DNA from: Adlercreutzia hattorii
GTDB lineage: Bacteria > Actinomycetota > Coriobacteriia > Coriobacteriales > Eggerthellaceae
Assembly: GCF_011405655.1 (NCBI RefSeq)
Contig: NZ_AP022829.1
Span: 2,217,001 to 2,281,000, forward strand
DNA length: 64,000 nt
Direction of reading: 5' to 3'
Below the pieces are notes generated by a model that made no database searches, was not told where the DNA came from, and was given only the letters and a program-made list of their open reading frames with translations. A program made the translations under genes and the position numbers. Shown piece after piece: positions 34,727 through 43,830 of the stretch (position 1 is the stretch's first letter; each line of letters starts with the position of its first letter).

Positions 34727-37086
34727 CGCGCCACCTCCCCTCGTCCCGCTGCCTCACGCCGCGCCGCTTCCGCCCGCTCGGCATCGGTCAAGGGGCGCAG
34801 ACGGACCAAGCACGAGTTGTGGGGGTTGCCGTGCGACCACGCCGTCGGCTCGTCGGAGGAGACCGTGTTGGCGCAGCCGCCCCAGTCGAGACGATCCCCC
34901 CACATGTCCGCATCGTGCCACGCGCCCTCCGGCAGCGCTACCACGCCCGGCATGATGCGCGGCGTCACCCGCACTCGGCATACGAGGGCGCCCCGATCGT
35001 TTTCGACGACCACCAAGCCGCCCGAGACAAGCTGAAGTCGTTCGGCATCGACGGGATTCACCGACAGGCGCCGGGGCGCCACGACCGCAAGCTCAGGTAC
35101 GTTGGCGAACGACGAGTGTGCGCTCTGGCGCCCGTGGCAGCTGATCATCTGGAAGGGATAGGGGCCGACAAGCGCCGCCTCGGCGCCCTCGGGCGCGGCG
35201 ATATACGCCGGAATCGAGCTTACGGGAAGACCCGGGTCGGCCGCCAAGAGCTCCGCGATCTTTTGGTCGTATATCTCGATCTTCCCCGAGGGCGTGGGCA
35301 AGGGGCACCCCTCCGGATCGCGTCGGAAAGCGGCATAGGCCACCGTCTCGCCCTCGTAGGGACGCCGCACGATTCCCCGTTCGGCCAGCTCGCGCAATGC
35401 CTCGTCATCATGGGCGAAGCGGCTCTCGCGCAACCGCAGCCCATCCATCTCGCCCAACGTGGAGGCACCTTCGCAAAAGGCCTCTTCCACCCCAAGCCGC
35501 CGCGCAAGATCGCGAGCCACGTCCCACGCGCACCGGCGATCGAACGCATTGCCGCCCCATGATGCGGCCACGATGACGCCGCGCACGCCGTCGGAGTTCC
35601 CCGACGACACGAGCACGTCGCGCTCGGCCTGAGCCACATCGGGCAGTACGATGTCGGCATATCTCATGGAATCGGTCATCATCACGTCGATGCCCACGAT
35701 GAACTCGCACAGGCTCTCGTCGGCGAGGATCTCGTGAGTCCGATTGACGTCGGCGTGCTGGTTGGTGAGCGCGTTTCCCGCATGGTTGATGATCAACTTC
35801 ACCGGCGAGGGCAGACGCGCGGCGCCACGCACGCCGTCGGAAGCCGTAAGAGCGCGCCCCCGCTCGACCGCGCGCGACCAGAGAAACGCGGGGATGGCCA
35901 CATCAACCGGGTTCTCCCCCACTGGATCATCGGGAAGGACAGGCCGGAAAAGCCGCTCGCGGGCGCCGCTGTTCGTGCCGGGAAGACCGAAGTTGCCCGT
36001 AAGCAGGGAAAGCAGGCAGATCGCTCGGGCCGATTGCTCGCCGAGGGCCGTGCGCTGCGGGCCCCATCCCTGCATGATGAACGCCCGCCTTGCGCCGGCC
36101 AGCTCGCGCGCGAAAGAGGCGATGCGCGCCGAGGGGCACCCGGTGATGCGCGCGGCCCACTGCGGCGTTTTCGCCACTCCGTCCGGGCCCTCCCCCAGCA
36201 CGTAAGCGCGGTAGCTCTCCGAGGCGGGTGCGCCCGCGGGCATCGTCGCGCCGTCGTAGCCGATACAGTACCGATGAAGGAATTCCTCATCGGCAAGGCC
36301 CTCGGTGATGAGCACCCAGGCCACGCCGGCCACGAAGGCCGCATCGGTGCCGGGGCGGACGGGGATCCACGCATCGCTCTCGCCTGTCGCCGCATCGCTC
36401 TGGCACGGATCGATCGCGATTACCCTGAAAGGGCGCCCCTCCCTCGCGGCCTCCTCGCGCGCCTGCGCGAGACGATGCGCTCCGCTCGCCCCGCCCATGC
36501 GCGTGAGCGCCGGGTTGGCGCCGAAAAACACCACCAGATCGGCATGGGACGCTTCGGAAAGCAGCGAGCCGGTGTAGTAGCCGTCATCGCCGTACAGCGA
36601 CATGCACGCCGTCTGCAGCTGCATGCAGCTGTAGTCGCCATAGATGCCCAAGTGTCCGCCGTAACAGTTCATCAGCCGTTCGAACGGCGAGCCGGAGCCC
36701 GACCATATCGCCGTCGCATAGGGAAGGAGCACCGCCTCGTTGCCCCACTGCGCCACCGTGTCGCGGATGCGCTCCGCAATCTCATCGAGGGCCTCATCCC
36801 AACTGATAGGCTCGAACTGGCCCGACCCTCTCGGCCCCACCCGGCGCAGCGGCTCATTCAGGCGATCGGGGCTGCCCAGCCAATAGCGCAGGGCCCGACC
36901 ACGCAGGCACGCGCGCATCTGCAGATTGCCGGGCTCCTCGTCGCCGCAGTCGGTTTCCGTCCAGAGGATCTCGCCCTCGCGCGCCCGAAGGCGCAGCGCG
37001 CAGCGGGATCCGCAGTTCACCGCGCAGGTCTGCCACACCTCGCGCGACCCGTCCCGCCCAGACGACCAACCCTCGCGCCTCACCAT
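34723..37086 (-). CDS. Molybdopterin oxidoreductase catalytic subunit II, no Tat signal
   Basis: 787-residue DMSO-reductase-family enzyme. The 4Fe-4S site is CAVNCGSRC plus MRACLRGRAL, and the protein continues with ISWDEALDEIAERI, PVRPGTDAAFVAG, WGPQRTALGEQSAR, LLTGNFGLPGTNSG and a C-terminal cap (ISCHGRQSAHSSF, VNPVDAERL). Unlike the other two catalytic subunits here, it begins directly with MVRREGWSSGRDG and the Fe-S site, with no twin-arginine signal, so it should stay in the cytoplasm. ATG 37086 overlaps the MarR-like regulator stop by 7 bp and has GGGGGAG upstream. The electron donor is unknown. Confidence 0.94.
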   Translation of the reverse strand: MVRREGWSSGRDGSREVWQTCAVNCGSRCALRLRAREGEILWTETDCGDEEPGNLQMRACLRGRALRYWLGSPDRLNEPLRRVGPRGSGQFEPISWDEALDEIAERIRDTVAQWGNEAVLLPYATAIWSGSGSPFERLMNCYGGHLGIYGDYSCMQLQTACMSLYGDDGYYTGSLLSEASHADLVVFFGANPALTRMGGASGAHRLAQAREEAAREGRPFRVIAIDPCQSDAATGESDAWIPVRPGTDAAFVAGVAWVLITEGLADEEFLHRYCIGYDGATMPAGAPASESYRAYVLGEGPDGVAKTPQWAARITGCPSARIASFARELAGARRAFIMQGWGPQRTALGEQSARAICLLSLLTGNFGLPGTNSGARERLFRPVLPDDPVGENPVDVAIPAFLWSRAVERGRALTASDGVRGAARLPSPVKLIINHAGNALTNQHADVNRTHEILADESLCEFIVGIDVMMTDSMRYADIVLPDVAQAERDVLVSSGNSDGVRGVIVAASWGGNAFDRRCAWDVARDLARRLGVEEAFCEGASTLGEMDGLRLRESRFAHDDEALRELAERGIVRRPYEGETVAYAAFRRDPEGCPLPTPSGKIEIYDQKIAELLAADPGLPVSSIPAYIAAPEGAEAALVGPYPFQMISCHGRQSAHSSFANVPELAVVAPRRLSVNPVDAERLQLVSGGLVVVENDRGALVCRVRVTPRIMPGVVALPEGAWHDADMWGDRLDWGGCANTVSSDEPTAWSHGNPHNSCLVRLRPLTDAERAEAARREAAGRGEVAR

Positions 37087-37979
37087 GAAAGCTCCCCCAG
37101 CTCGTCGAGGGCCGCGTCCTCCAGCTCGAGCAGGTGCTTGAGGGCACGCTGCACCGCCCGCTCTTCCACTGCCTCGCCGAACATCGACACGAGCACGGCG
37201 TACAAGTCGTCGGCCACATCCTGCACGCAGAGCATCCCCTGCGGCGTGAGCTTGAACAGGATGCCGCGCGCATCGCGGTCGTCGGGAACGCGCACGAGGT
37301 AGCCCTGCTCCTCCAGGCGAACCGAGGCGGTGGTCACATAGGCCCGGCCCGTCCGCAGGAAGGCCACCACATCGCGGGCGCGCAGCATCCTCGTCGCCGT
37401 GCGGCGCTTCGGGTAGAGCTCCAACAGGAAACGGAAATCGGTGAACGACAGCGACGTCGCCTTCTTGATCGCGACCAGCACGGCGCCGTGGAGCATGGCC
37501 GTCGCCGCCAGCCCGCGCCGGGCGTCGAACACCCCGACGGACTCGCCCGCACGAGAACCGCTCGCGTAGTAACTCCCCGGGAGGGAGAACGCCCTCCGGA
37601 GCAAGTCAGCCAAAACGGCGCGCTCCTCATCGGCCAGTCCGCCCACGCACAGCGCGAAGAACACATTCAAGCGCTTGGTCAGCTCCATCGTTCTCTCACG
37701 GCCGGCCCGCGTCAATTCGATGCAGCCGTCCTCGCAGGGCCTGACGAGCCCCTGATCGGCAAGAACGGCCACTGCCTCATCGATATCGGAAGGCTTCAGT
37801 ACCAAGAGCCGCGCGACGCGCACCGGGCGCACATGCTCGGACTCGGGCAGCGTCAGCTGCTCCAGAAGGCGAAATTGAAGTTGGGTCATCTGCTTGGGAA
37901 GGAGTTTGGCCACGCCCCGGTTCGCCTTGGCGAGCACGGCGCACCACAAGGTGACGCTATGGGCCTTCGCGTAGTCCAC
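37080..37979 (-). CDS. Tandem MarR-like winged-helix regulator
   Basis: 299 residues, about twice a normal MarR protein. Two winged-helix units are visible: the first at about 30-95 (QFRLLEQLTL, RVARLLVLKPSDIDEAVAVLADQGLV), the second at about 190-265 (DFRFLLELYP, RDVVAFLRTGRAYVTTASVRLEEQGYLVRVPDDRDARGILFKLTPQG). The second is the better MarR match, with the DxRD wing. A single chain could thus replace a homodimer. The start is GTG 37979 behind a G-rich site. It is the first gene of the molybdoenzyme II operon and overlaps it, so it probably controls that enzyme. Confidence 0.85.
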   Translation of the reverse strand: MDYAKAHSVTLWCAVLAKANRGVAKLLPKQMTQLQFRLLEQLTLPESEHVRPVRVARLLVLKPSDIDEAVAVLADQGLVRPCEDGCIELTRAGRERTMELTKRLNVFFALCVGGLADEERAVLADLLRRAFSLPGSYYASGSRAGESVGVFDARRGLAATAMLHGAVLVAIKKATSLSFTDFRFLLELYPKRRTATRMLRARDVVAFLRTGRAYVTTASVRLEEQGYLVRVPDDRDARGILFKLTPQGMLCVQDVADDLYAVLVSMFGEAVEERAVQRALKHLLELEDAALDELGELSW

Positions 37980-38088
37980 CCGTGCCGCCCCCTTCCGCCT
38001 TCGTGTCCGATCGGCGCAAAGAAAGCGCCTGCGTCTGCGGCATTATAGCGCACGCAGGCACAGGCGCTCGGCGAGAAAGCGCTCTTCT

Positions 38089-38775
38089 TTAGGCTGCACA
38101 GGTTGATGCGCTCGGCGAGAAGGCCCGCACAACGCCAAGCAGACCCTCGGCGAGATCGGCCAGCAGACCGTAGTAGGTCGCCCCCTCCTCATAGAGTGCC
38201 GTCGTAAACCGCCCGAGCCAGGGGAGCAGGTCGGCCTCCACGAACGATTCCAGCAAAGCCGCCTCTTCCGTCCCCGCAGGGCCGCCCGAGGCCGCCCGCC
38301 GCGCAAGCTCGCTGCAGTAGAGAAGCTCGATACCGACATGATCGGCGTACTGGTTGTTCTCGTTCGACACCTCGAGGGCCGCCTGGCGAAGGCGCTCCCG
38401 CATGCGAAACGTCGGCTCGCCGAACCCGTTCGTCACGCCCTCCTGCACGTAGAAGGACTCCCACGGCGCCACCGCCGGCTCCGGCGGCCCGATGAACAGG
38501 CGCGCGTACTCCACCGAGACAGCGCGCACGCGCTCGGCGCGCGGCACGTTCTCGCCCTCGGCCGCCCAGGCGAACAGCCCATCGAGGGCACACGCCGCCT
38601 CCTCGCTCCCGAAATCGGGGAAGGCCGCCCAGAAGGCCCGGTCGAGCGCCGCATCGGACGTCTGGCTCATCGGGGCGAGAAACGAATTTCCCACAAAGGC
38701 CAGGGCACGTGCCAGCTCATCGGCGGCGGCCTCCGCATGTTGCGCGGCCTTTTCACGCTCCAAAGTGCACTCCAT
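38089..38775 (-). CDS. TorD/DmsD-family molybdoenzyme chaperone
   Basis: 228 residues. All-helical TorD family: VSVEYARLFIGPPEPAVAPWESFYV is the conserved core, followed by NENNQYADHVGIELLYCSEL and a helical C-end. These cytoplasmic proteins bind the Tat signal and the immature catalytic subunit while cofactor is inserted. It is the last gene of the molybdoenzyme III operon, 27 bp after the membrane subunit, so its client is most likely the enzyme encoded at 40607-43027. AGGGAA precedes ATG 38775. Confidence 0.92.
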   Translation of the reverse strand: MECTLEREKAAQHAEAAADELARALAFVGNSFLAPMSQTSDAALDRAFWAAFPDFGSEEAACALDGLFAWAAEGENVPRAERVRAVSVEYARLFIGPPEPAVAPWESFYVQEGVTNGFGEPTFRMRERLRQAALEVSNENNQYADHVGIELLYCSELARRAASGGPAGTEEAALLESFVEADLLPWLGRFTTALYEEGATYYGLLADLAEGLLGVVRAFSPSASTCAA

Positions 38776-38802
38776 GACGCATTCCCTTCCTTCTCCTCGA
38801 TC

Positions 38803-39969
38803 CTACTTCTCGCGACGCTCCACGATCAGCTTGCTCGCGAGCACCATGAACGCCAGGATCACCAGCGAGATCACGCCGGCGGCCACGAGGATCTCGATCG
38901 GCGTGGGGGCATACGAGCTCAGCACCGCGAACGACGCCGTGCCCGTCGCGTGCGCCGCCTCGCTCGAGCCGGAGATGATGCCCGGCGCTCCCATCACGTT
39001 GGGAACGATGAAGGCAGTGAACAAGAGCCACACGCGCTTGCAGAACACACCCACCACGATGAGCACGCAGGCCACGTTGATCAGCACGGCGCTCTGGCGG
39101 TTCTTCGCGAACACGAGGATGCAGAACGGAATCACCAGACCGCAGATGATCTCGAACCAGAAGAAGGGAGCGGTGGGCCCGGTCGTCAAAAGCGCCAAGG
39201 TCTCCGCTCCAGCCGCTCCGGGATAGGCCATAGTGAGCACTTCGCAGAAGATGAAGAACGCGTCCACCGCCACGCACGTGCACAGAAGGCCGGCGAGCAT
39301 GGCCATAAGCTCGCGAGAGGTGTCGTAGATGCCGGCCTTCTTCAGAACGCCGAGCACGACGAGCAGAAGCGCAAGACCCGAGTCCATGGCGCTTGCCACG
39401 AAGATGGGGGCCATGATGGCCGTATACCAGCCCTCCTTGGCAGCCTCGAGGCCGAAGATCCACGCCGTTACCGAGTGCACCAGGATGGCGCAGGGAAGCG
39501 CGAAGCGCGACACGATGGACACGGCGTGCTGGTTGCCGCGCGTCATGAACACGAGGTAGAGCACGTTGATGATGAGGTAGCAGGTGATGACGCACACGTC
39601 CCACAGAAGCGGGGAGGTCGGATTGGGGCCGGTCAGGATGCGCCACACGCGCTGGATGCCGCCCAAATCGATGAGCACGAACATGCCCGCCGCGCAGATG
39701 CACACCGTGGAGAGGATGATGGCGGGAAGCGCCACCGCCTTGAACTTCGTGATGTGGAATACGCTCGCCGAGGAGGCCACGATGAGGCCGCCGGCGGAAA
39801 GACCCACGAAGAACATGAAGTTGGTGATGTAGAGGCCCCACGAGGTGCCGTTGTTCATGCCCGTCACCGTCAGGCCGAAGATGAGCTGGTACACCCAGCA
39901 CCCCACGCCCACGGCCACCACCACGGCCAGGATGGCCGCCAGGACTTTGTATCGCTTGATCAGTTCCAT
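38803..39969 (-). CDS. NrfD/PsrC-type membrane subunit of molybdoenzyme III
   Basis: 388 residues with about ten hydrophobic helices. NrfD signatures: GTSWGLYITNFMFFVGLSAGG, HSVTAWIFGLEAAKEGWYTA, FWFEIICGL and CKRVWLLFTAF. Quinol-oxidising anchor for the Fe-S and catalytic subunits. It starts 9 bp after the Fe-S subunit stop. The sequence and helix order match the subunit at 12378-13649, so islands I and III descend from one ancestral ABC operon. Confidence 0.95.
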   Translation of the reverse strand: MELIKRYKVLAAILAVVVAVGVGCWVYQLIFGLTVTGMNNGTSWGLYITNFMFFVGLSAGGLIVASSASVFHITKFKAVALPAIILSTVCICAAGMFVLIDLGGIQRVWRILTGPNPTSPLLWDVCVITCYLIINVLYLVFMTRGNQHAVSIVSRFALPCAILVHSVTAWIFGLEAAKEGWYTAIMAPIFVASAMDSGLALLLVVLGVLKKAGIYDTSRELMAMLAGLLCTCVAVDAFFIFCEVLTMAYPGAAGAETLALLTTGPTAPFFWFEIICGLVIPFCILVFAKNRQSAVLINVACVLIVVGVFCKRVWLLFTAFIVPNVMGAPGIISGSSEAAHATGTASFAVLSSYAPTPIEILVAAGVISLVILAFMVLASKLIVERREK

Positions 39970-39978
39970 GAGAGCCTC

Positions 39979-40596
39979 CTATTCGAAGTAGTGAACGGAC
40001 GGACGGGTGCCCTGGCCTTCCAGGAGCGTCCACGCCTTGCGGTTCAGGATGGTCTGGGAGATCTCGCTGTCCGGATCGTCCAAGTCGCCGAAGATGCGCG
40101 CATGGGCCGGGCAGCACACGACGCACATGGGCTCCTCGCCGCGGTCGGTGCGCTCCTTGCACAAGGTGCACTTCTCGGCCACGCCCTTGGGACGCACCGG
40201 CACCTCGGCATCGCCGTAGTTGGCGCCCGTCACGCGCACCGGCGTCTGCCAGTTGAAGTTGCGCGCGTTGTAGGGGCAGGCGGCCATGCACATGCGGCAG
40301 CCGATGCACTTGTCGTAGTCGATCTCCACGCGGCCCTTGTCGTCCTTGTAGGTGGCGCCGGTGGGGCACACGCGCTGGCACGCCGCGTTCTGGCAGTGCT
40401 GGCAGGCCACGGGCAGAAACGTGCGCGTCACGTTGGGATAGGTGCCGAGCGCGCCGTCCATAACGTCGCAGTCCTCGGTGAGCACGCGGTTCCAGAGCAT
40501 CCCCTCGGGCACGTTGTTCTGCATCTTGCACGACAGGGCGCAGGTGTGGCAACCGACGCAGCGGTCGAGATTGATAGCAATGGCTAGTCTGGTCAT
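39979..40596 (-). CDS. Four-cluster Fe-S electron transfer subunit of molybdoenzyme III
   Basis: 205 residues with cysteine sets CVGCHTCALSC, CQHCQNAACQRVC, CIGCRMCMAAC and CTLCKERTDRGEEPMCVVCC. DmsB/NrfC/PsrB family; passes electrons from the NrfD subunit to the catalytic subunit on the outer face of the membrane. No signal of its own. It starts 10 bp after the catalytic subunit. The paralogue at 13667-14299 shares the same order and spacing of motifs. Confidence 0.95.
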   Translation of the reverse strand: MTRLAIAINLDRCVGCHTCALSCKMQNNVPEGMLWNRVLTEDCDVMDGALGTYPNVTRTFLPVACQHCQNAACQRVCPTGATYKDDKGRVEIDYDKCIGCRMCMAACPYNARNFNWQTPVRVTGANYGDAEVPVRPKGVAEKCTLCKERTDRGEEPMCVVCCPAHARIFGDLDDPDSEISQTILNRKAWTLLEGQGTRPSVHYFE

Positions 40597-40606
40597 GATG
40601 TCCCTC

Positions 40607-43027
40607 CTACGCTTTCTCGATCTCGACGAGCGTGTCGGAGAACGGGATCACCGGACCGCACATGAGGTCGTAGCCGCGCTCGATCATCGTGTTGTTCGTA
40701 ACATTCTGCAGGTTGCCCGCGACGGTGTAATCGGCCGTGGCCGCCTCGTAGATGCGCACCGAGCCGGGACGAATGGCGTTGTTCGCGGCCGCGTGCACCT
40801 TAAATTCGCCGCGATCGTTGAACACGCGCACCACATCGCCCGTCTCAAGGCCGCGGCTGGCCATATCGGCCGGGTTCAGCATGACGAGGGGCTCATACAT
40901 CAGCTGGAGCCAGTCTGAATCGTAGAACTGGTTGTGGATGCGGAAGCGCGTGCGCGTGTTGGTGAGCTGTAGCGGGAACTGCGCGCGCAAAGACTCGTCG
41001 GCGATCTCGGTGCAGGGCTCCCACTGGGGCAGCTGCTGATCGAAGGGGACCATGCCGTCGTAGTACAGCTCCATGCGGCCCGTCGGCGTCGGGAACACCT
41101 GATCGGGCACAACCTCGCGGATGACCTCGCGATCGGGCACGGGCCACACGGCGCCGTTCTCCGAGATCTTCTCCACCGTAAGCTCCGACACCCACGGCTC
41201 AGTCGAGGTGGACAGAATCGCGTTGCAGCGATCGACCGAGCTTTCGGGGATGCCGGCCTTAAGACCGAGGCGGCTCGCCAACTCGCGCTGGATCCACAGG
41301 TCGGTGCGCGCCTCGAAGAGCGGGTCGATGATCTTCTCCTGGATGACGATCTGGCTGTAGCCCGCCTTCACATTGCCGAACGGCTCGTCGTACTCGAAGC
41401 GCGACGTGCACGGCAAGATGTAGTCGGACCATTTCGCGCCCTCGGTGAAGTAGGGGTCCATGGTCACGATGAAGTCGAGCGTATCGGCCCAGTCGCACGT
41501 CACATTCATGTTGGCCAGATGCTGCGCCACGATGTCGCCGCAGAAGATGGCCGCATGGCAGTTGTTCTCCCGGTAGGGCATGTCGTAGATGCTCACCTCG
41601 GACGCCGCGGCGGCCCAGTCCTCCGGCAGCGCCCACGCGCCGAGCGCCGGAGCGTAGCTGTTGTAGGACTGGCCCACGTAGACGCCCACGCCCGCGCCCG
41701 GCTTGCCCACGTTGCCCGTAATGGCCACGAGCACGGCGGCGGCATGCCCGGCGATATCGGCGTTGGTCATCTTGTCGTTGCCGCCCCACCCGAGCGCCAG
41801 CGACGAGGGGCCCTCGGCGTACTCCTCGGCCAAGCTGGCGATGCGCTCGGCGGGAATGCCCGTGATCTCGGCCGCCCAATCGACCGTGTAGGGCTTCTGG
41901 CCCTCCACGAGCACATCCCACACCGTGACCGCGTTGCGACCGCGCACCTGAGTCGTGCCGGAGATCGCCGGCGTGTCGCACTGGGTGTGGTGGACGGGGT
42001 TGCCGGTGACCGGATCGATGACGAAGTAGGGGTTCTGCTCGGGCGTCTCCGGCTCAGCTTCCGCCGCCTCATCGACCGGCGCGATCTCCTCGTGATCGCG
42101 GATGAGCAGACCCGTCTCGGCATCGACGAGGAACGGCATCGTCGAGTGCTGCGCCATGAAGTCCTCGTCGGCAAGATCGTTGTCGATGATGTGCGAGATC
42201 ATGCCCAAAAACAGCGCCGCATCGGTGCCGGGCTCGATGGGAATCCACTCGTCGGACTTCGAGGCCGTCGTGGAGTAGTGCGGATCGACCGTCACCATGT
42301 GCGCGCCGGCTTCCTTGGCGTCGAAGAACGTGAACACGTTGGGCAGGCTCGACTCGCAGTAGTTCGACCCCACGGTGAGCACGAGCTTCGAGCGCTGCCA
42401 GTCGCGCGCCTCGGGGGCGCACATCGCGTATCCCGCGCCGAAGCCCATGGCCGGGTCGAGCCCGTTGCCGGTGCCAACATCGATGCCGTCGAAACCGCCG
42501 GTCTGCGCGCCCAGCATGGGGGCAAGGAAACCGAAGTCGGCCTCGGCGGTGGCCAGCACCATGATGGAGTCGCGGCCGTAGGCGTCCTGCGTGGTCTTGA
42601 TGAGCTCGGCGACCTCGTCGAGCGCCTCATCCCAGCTGATCGGCTCGAACTGTCCGCTTCCGCGCTCGCCGACGCGCTTGAGCGGCGTCTGCACGCGGCC
42701 CTTTCCGTAGATGTGCGCGACCTCCGAGATGCCCTTCAGGCAGATGGTCTGGAAGTCGGGGTTGCCCACGCCGTTGGGCTGGACCTTCACCATGCGCCCG
42801 TCGCGCACCGTGCACGCCAGCGAGCACATGCCCCCGCAATGGCTCTGATGGTAGGTGCGCGCCACATGCTCCTCGGGCGCGGCCTCGGCCGAAGCGGGCG
42901 CCAGCCAACCGTCGGCAGTCGCCATGCTCGCCACGCCGGCGAGCCCCGCAACGCCGGCCGCAGCGCCGGCGGTCTTCAGGAAACCGCGACGCGTCAGCCG
43001 TCCGCGCGTGCTTGAAGACTCGGTCAT
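40607..43027 (-). CDS. Molybdopterin oxidoreductase catalytic subunit III, Tat-exported
   Basis: 806 residues. Tat signal TRRGFLKTAGAAAGVAG (about 12-28). The 4Fe-4S site is CGGMCSLAC plus TICLKGISEV, then ISWDEALDEVAELI, TVGSNYCESSLPN, PIEPGTDAALFLG, GNVGKPGAGVGVYVGQ, and a C-terminal cap with RFRIHNQFYDSDWLQ and MLNPADMASRGL. General DMSO-reductase family; the substrate cannot be told from sequence. First gene of an ABC-TorD operon (43027 to 38089). The upstream gap 43028-43246 is AT-rich and shared with a divergent thioesterase gene. Confidence 0.95.
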   Translation of the reverse strand: MTESSSTRGRLTRRGFLKTAGAAAGVAGLAGVASMATADGWLAPASAEAAPEEHVARTYHQSHCGGMCSLACTVRDGRMVKVQPNGVGNPDFQTICLKGISEVAHIYGKGRVQTPLKRVGERGSGQFEPISWDEALDEVAELIKTTQDAYGRDSIMVLATAEADFGFLAPMLGAQTGGFDGIDVGTGNGLDPAMGFGAGYAMCAPEARDWQRSKLVLTVGSNYCESSLPNVFTFFDAKEAGAHMVTVDPHYSTTASKSDEWIPIEPGTDAALFLGMISHIIDNDLADEDFMAQHSTMPFLVDAETGLLIRDHEEIAPVDEAAEAEPETPEQNPYFVIDPVTGNPVHHTQCDTPAISGTTQVRGRNAVTVWDVLVEGQKPYTVDWAAEITGIPAERIASLAEEYAEGPSSLALGWGGNDKMTNADIAGHAAAVLVAITGNVGKPGAGVGVYVGQSYNSYAPALGAWALPEDWAAAASEVSIYDMPYRENNCHAAIFCGDIVAQHLANMNVTCDWADTLDFIVTMDPYFTEGAKWSDYILPCTSRFEYDEPFGNVKAGYSQIVIQEKIIDPLFEARTDLWIQRELASRLGLKAGIPESSVDRCNAILSTSTEPWVSELTVEKISENGAVWPVPDREVIREVVPDQVFPTPTGRMELYYDGMVPFDQQLPQWEPCTEIADESLRAQFPLQLTNTRTRFRIHNQFYDSDWLQLMYEPLVMLNPADMASRGLETGDVVRVFNDRGEFKVHAAANNAIRPGSVRIYEAATADYTVAGNLQNVTNNTMIERGYDLMCGPVIPFSDTLVEIEKA

Positions 43028-43195
43028 CTCTCCTCCTTGCTCTCGCTTTCAAACAGGTTTTGGAACCGCGCAAAAGTATAGGAGCGAAGGGCGCGAAATT
43101 CTAGGAAACAAGTTTTTTACTTATAGGATTTGACCTGGATTTTTACAAAAAATTGAAGGTATTTTGGTAAACAAAAGGAGGCGATGCGCTTTCGC

Positions 43196-43201
43196 TATAA
43201 T
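43196..43201 (+). promoter_or_regulatory. TATAAT -10 element of thioesterase copy 1
   Basis: Part of a stretch (ACAAAAGGAGGCG, then CTTTCGCTATAAT) that resembles the one before thioesterase copy 2 (CCAAAAGAGGGCG, then CTTCACTATAAT at 50613-50618). The shared layout suggests a duplicated promoter. No good -35 is seen at 17 bp. Confidence 0.45.
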
Positions 43202-43246
43202 CTAGTGAAACCCACGAGCGCATTTGACGAGAGAGCGAGCGCGAGC

Positions 43247-43768
43247 ATGCACAGGCACACCCCCATCAAAGTGAGGTACGGCGAGACGGACATGATGGGG
43301 GTGGTCTACCATGCGAACTACCTGCTGTACTTCGAGGACGCCCGCATCGACTTCCTGGACGCGCTGGGCTTCTCCTATGCGGAGCGCATCGAGGGGGCCG
43401 GCTACATGAGCCCCATCCACGACATCGAGATCCACTACAAGGCGCCGCTGCGCTACGGCGAGGCGGGCGTCGTGCGCACGTCGGTCGCGAAGAACCTGCC
43501 CATGCGCACGGTCTACCGCCAGCAGGTGTACCGGGCGGAAGATGTTTCGGAAGGCGAGGCGGCTGACGGGATCGAGGGCGATCCGGGCACGGAGGGCACT
43601 GCGGCAGCTTCCTGCCACGAGCCCCACCTGCGCGAGGGCGCGACCCCGCTCGTGGACGCGCTCGTCACCGTGTGCGTCGTCGAGCGCGACACCTTCAAGC
43701 CCGTGAGTCTGCGCCGCACCTTCCCCGACCTCTACGCCAAGTACGAGGACATCGTGGAAGAGGCCTGA
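43247..43768 (+). CDS. YbgC/FadM-like hotdog acyl-CoA thioesterase, copy 1
   Basis: 173 residues. Hotdog thioesterase motifs: KVRYGETDMMGVVYHANYLLYFEDARIDFL contains the catalytic-Asp region (TDMMGVVYHANY), and IHYKAPLRYGEAGVV is the central-helix strand. A 43-residue Glu/Gly-rich insertion separates YRQQVY from LVDALVTVCVVE. I start at ATG 43247 because the paralogue at 50661 begins with the same MHRHTPI. An ATG at 43184 has AGGAGG only two bases away and would lie upstream of the TATAAT, so it is unlikely. The gene is convergent with ornithine carbamoyltransferase and shares its terminator. Confidence 0.88.
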   Translation: MHRHTPIKVRYGETDMMGVVYHANYLLYFEDARIDFLDALGFSYAERIEGAGYMSPIHDIEIHYKAPLRYGEAGVVRTSVAKNLPMRTVYRQQVYRAEDVSEGEAADGIEGDPGTEGTAAASCHEPHLREGATPLVDALVTVCVVERDTFKPVSLRRTFPDLYAKYEDIVEEA

Positions 43769-43777
43769 TTGCAGCGC

Positions 43778-43812
43778 GGGGCCGCTCCCCCACGAGGGAG
43801 AACGGCCCCTTT
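43778..43812. terminator. Bidirectional terminator between thioesterase and ornithine carbamoyltransferase
   Basis: GGGGCCG (43778-43784) / CGGCCCC (43803-43809) with an inner CTCCC/GGGAG pair, followed by TTT. It lies between two convergent genes. Confidence 0.75.
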
Positions 43813-43830
43813 CGTATTGGCAGTATGCCT

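Noticed and set aside
43184-43246. Upstream ATG of thioesterase copy 1 with AGGAGG nearby
   Set aside because: Spacing of two bases is too short, the TATAAT promoter lies downstream of it, and the paralogue starts at the equivalent of 43247.
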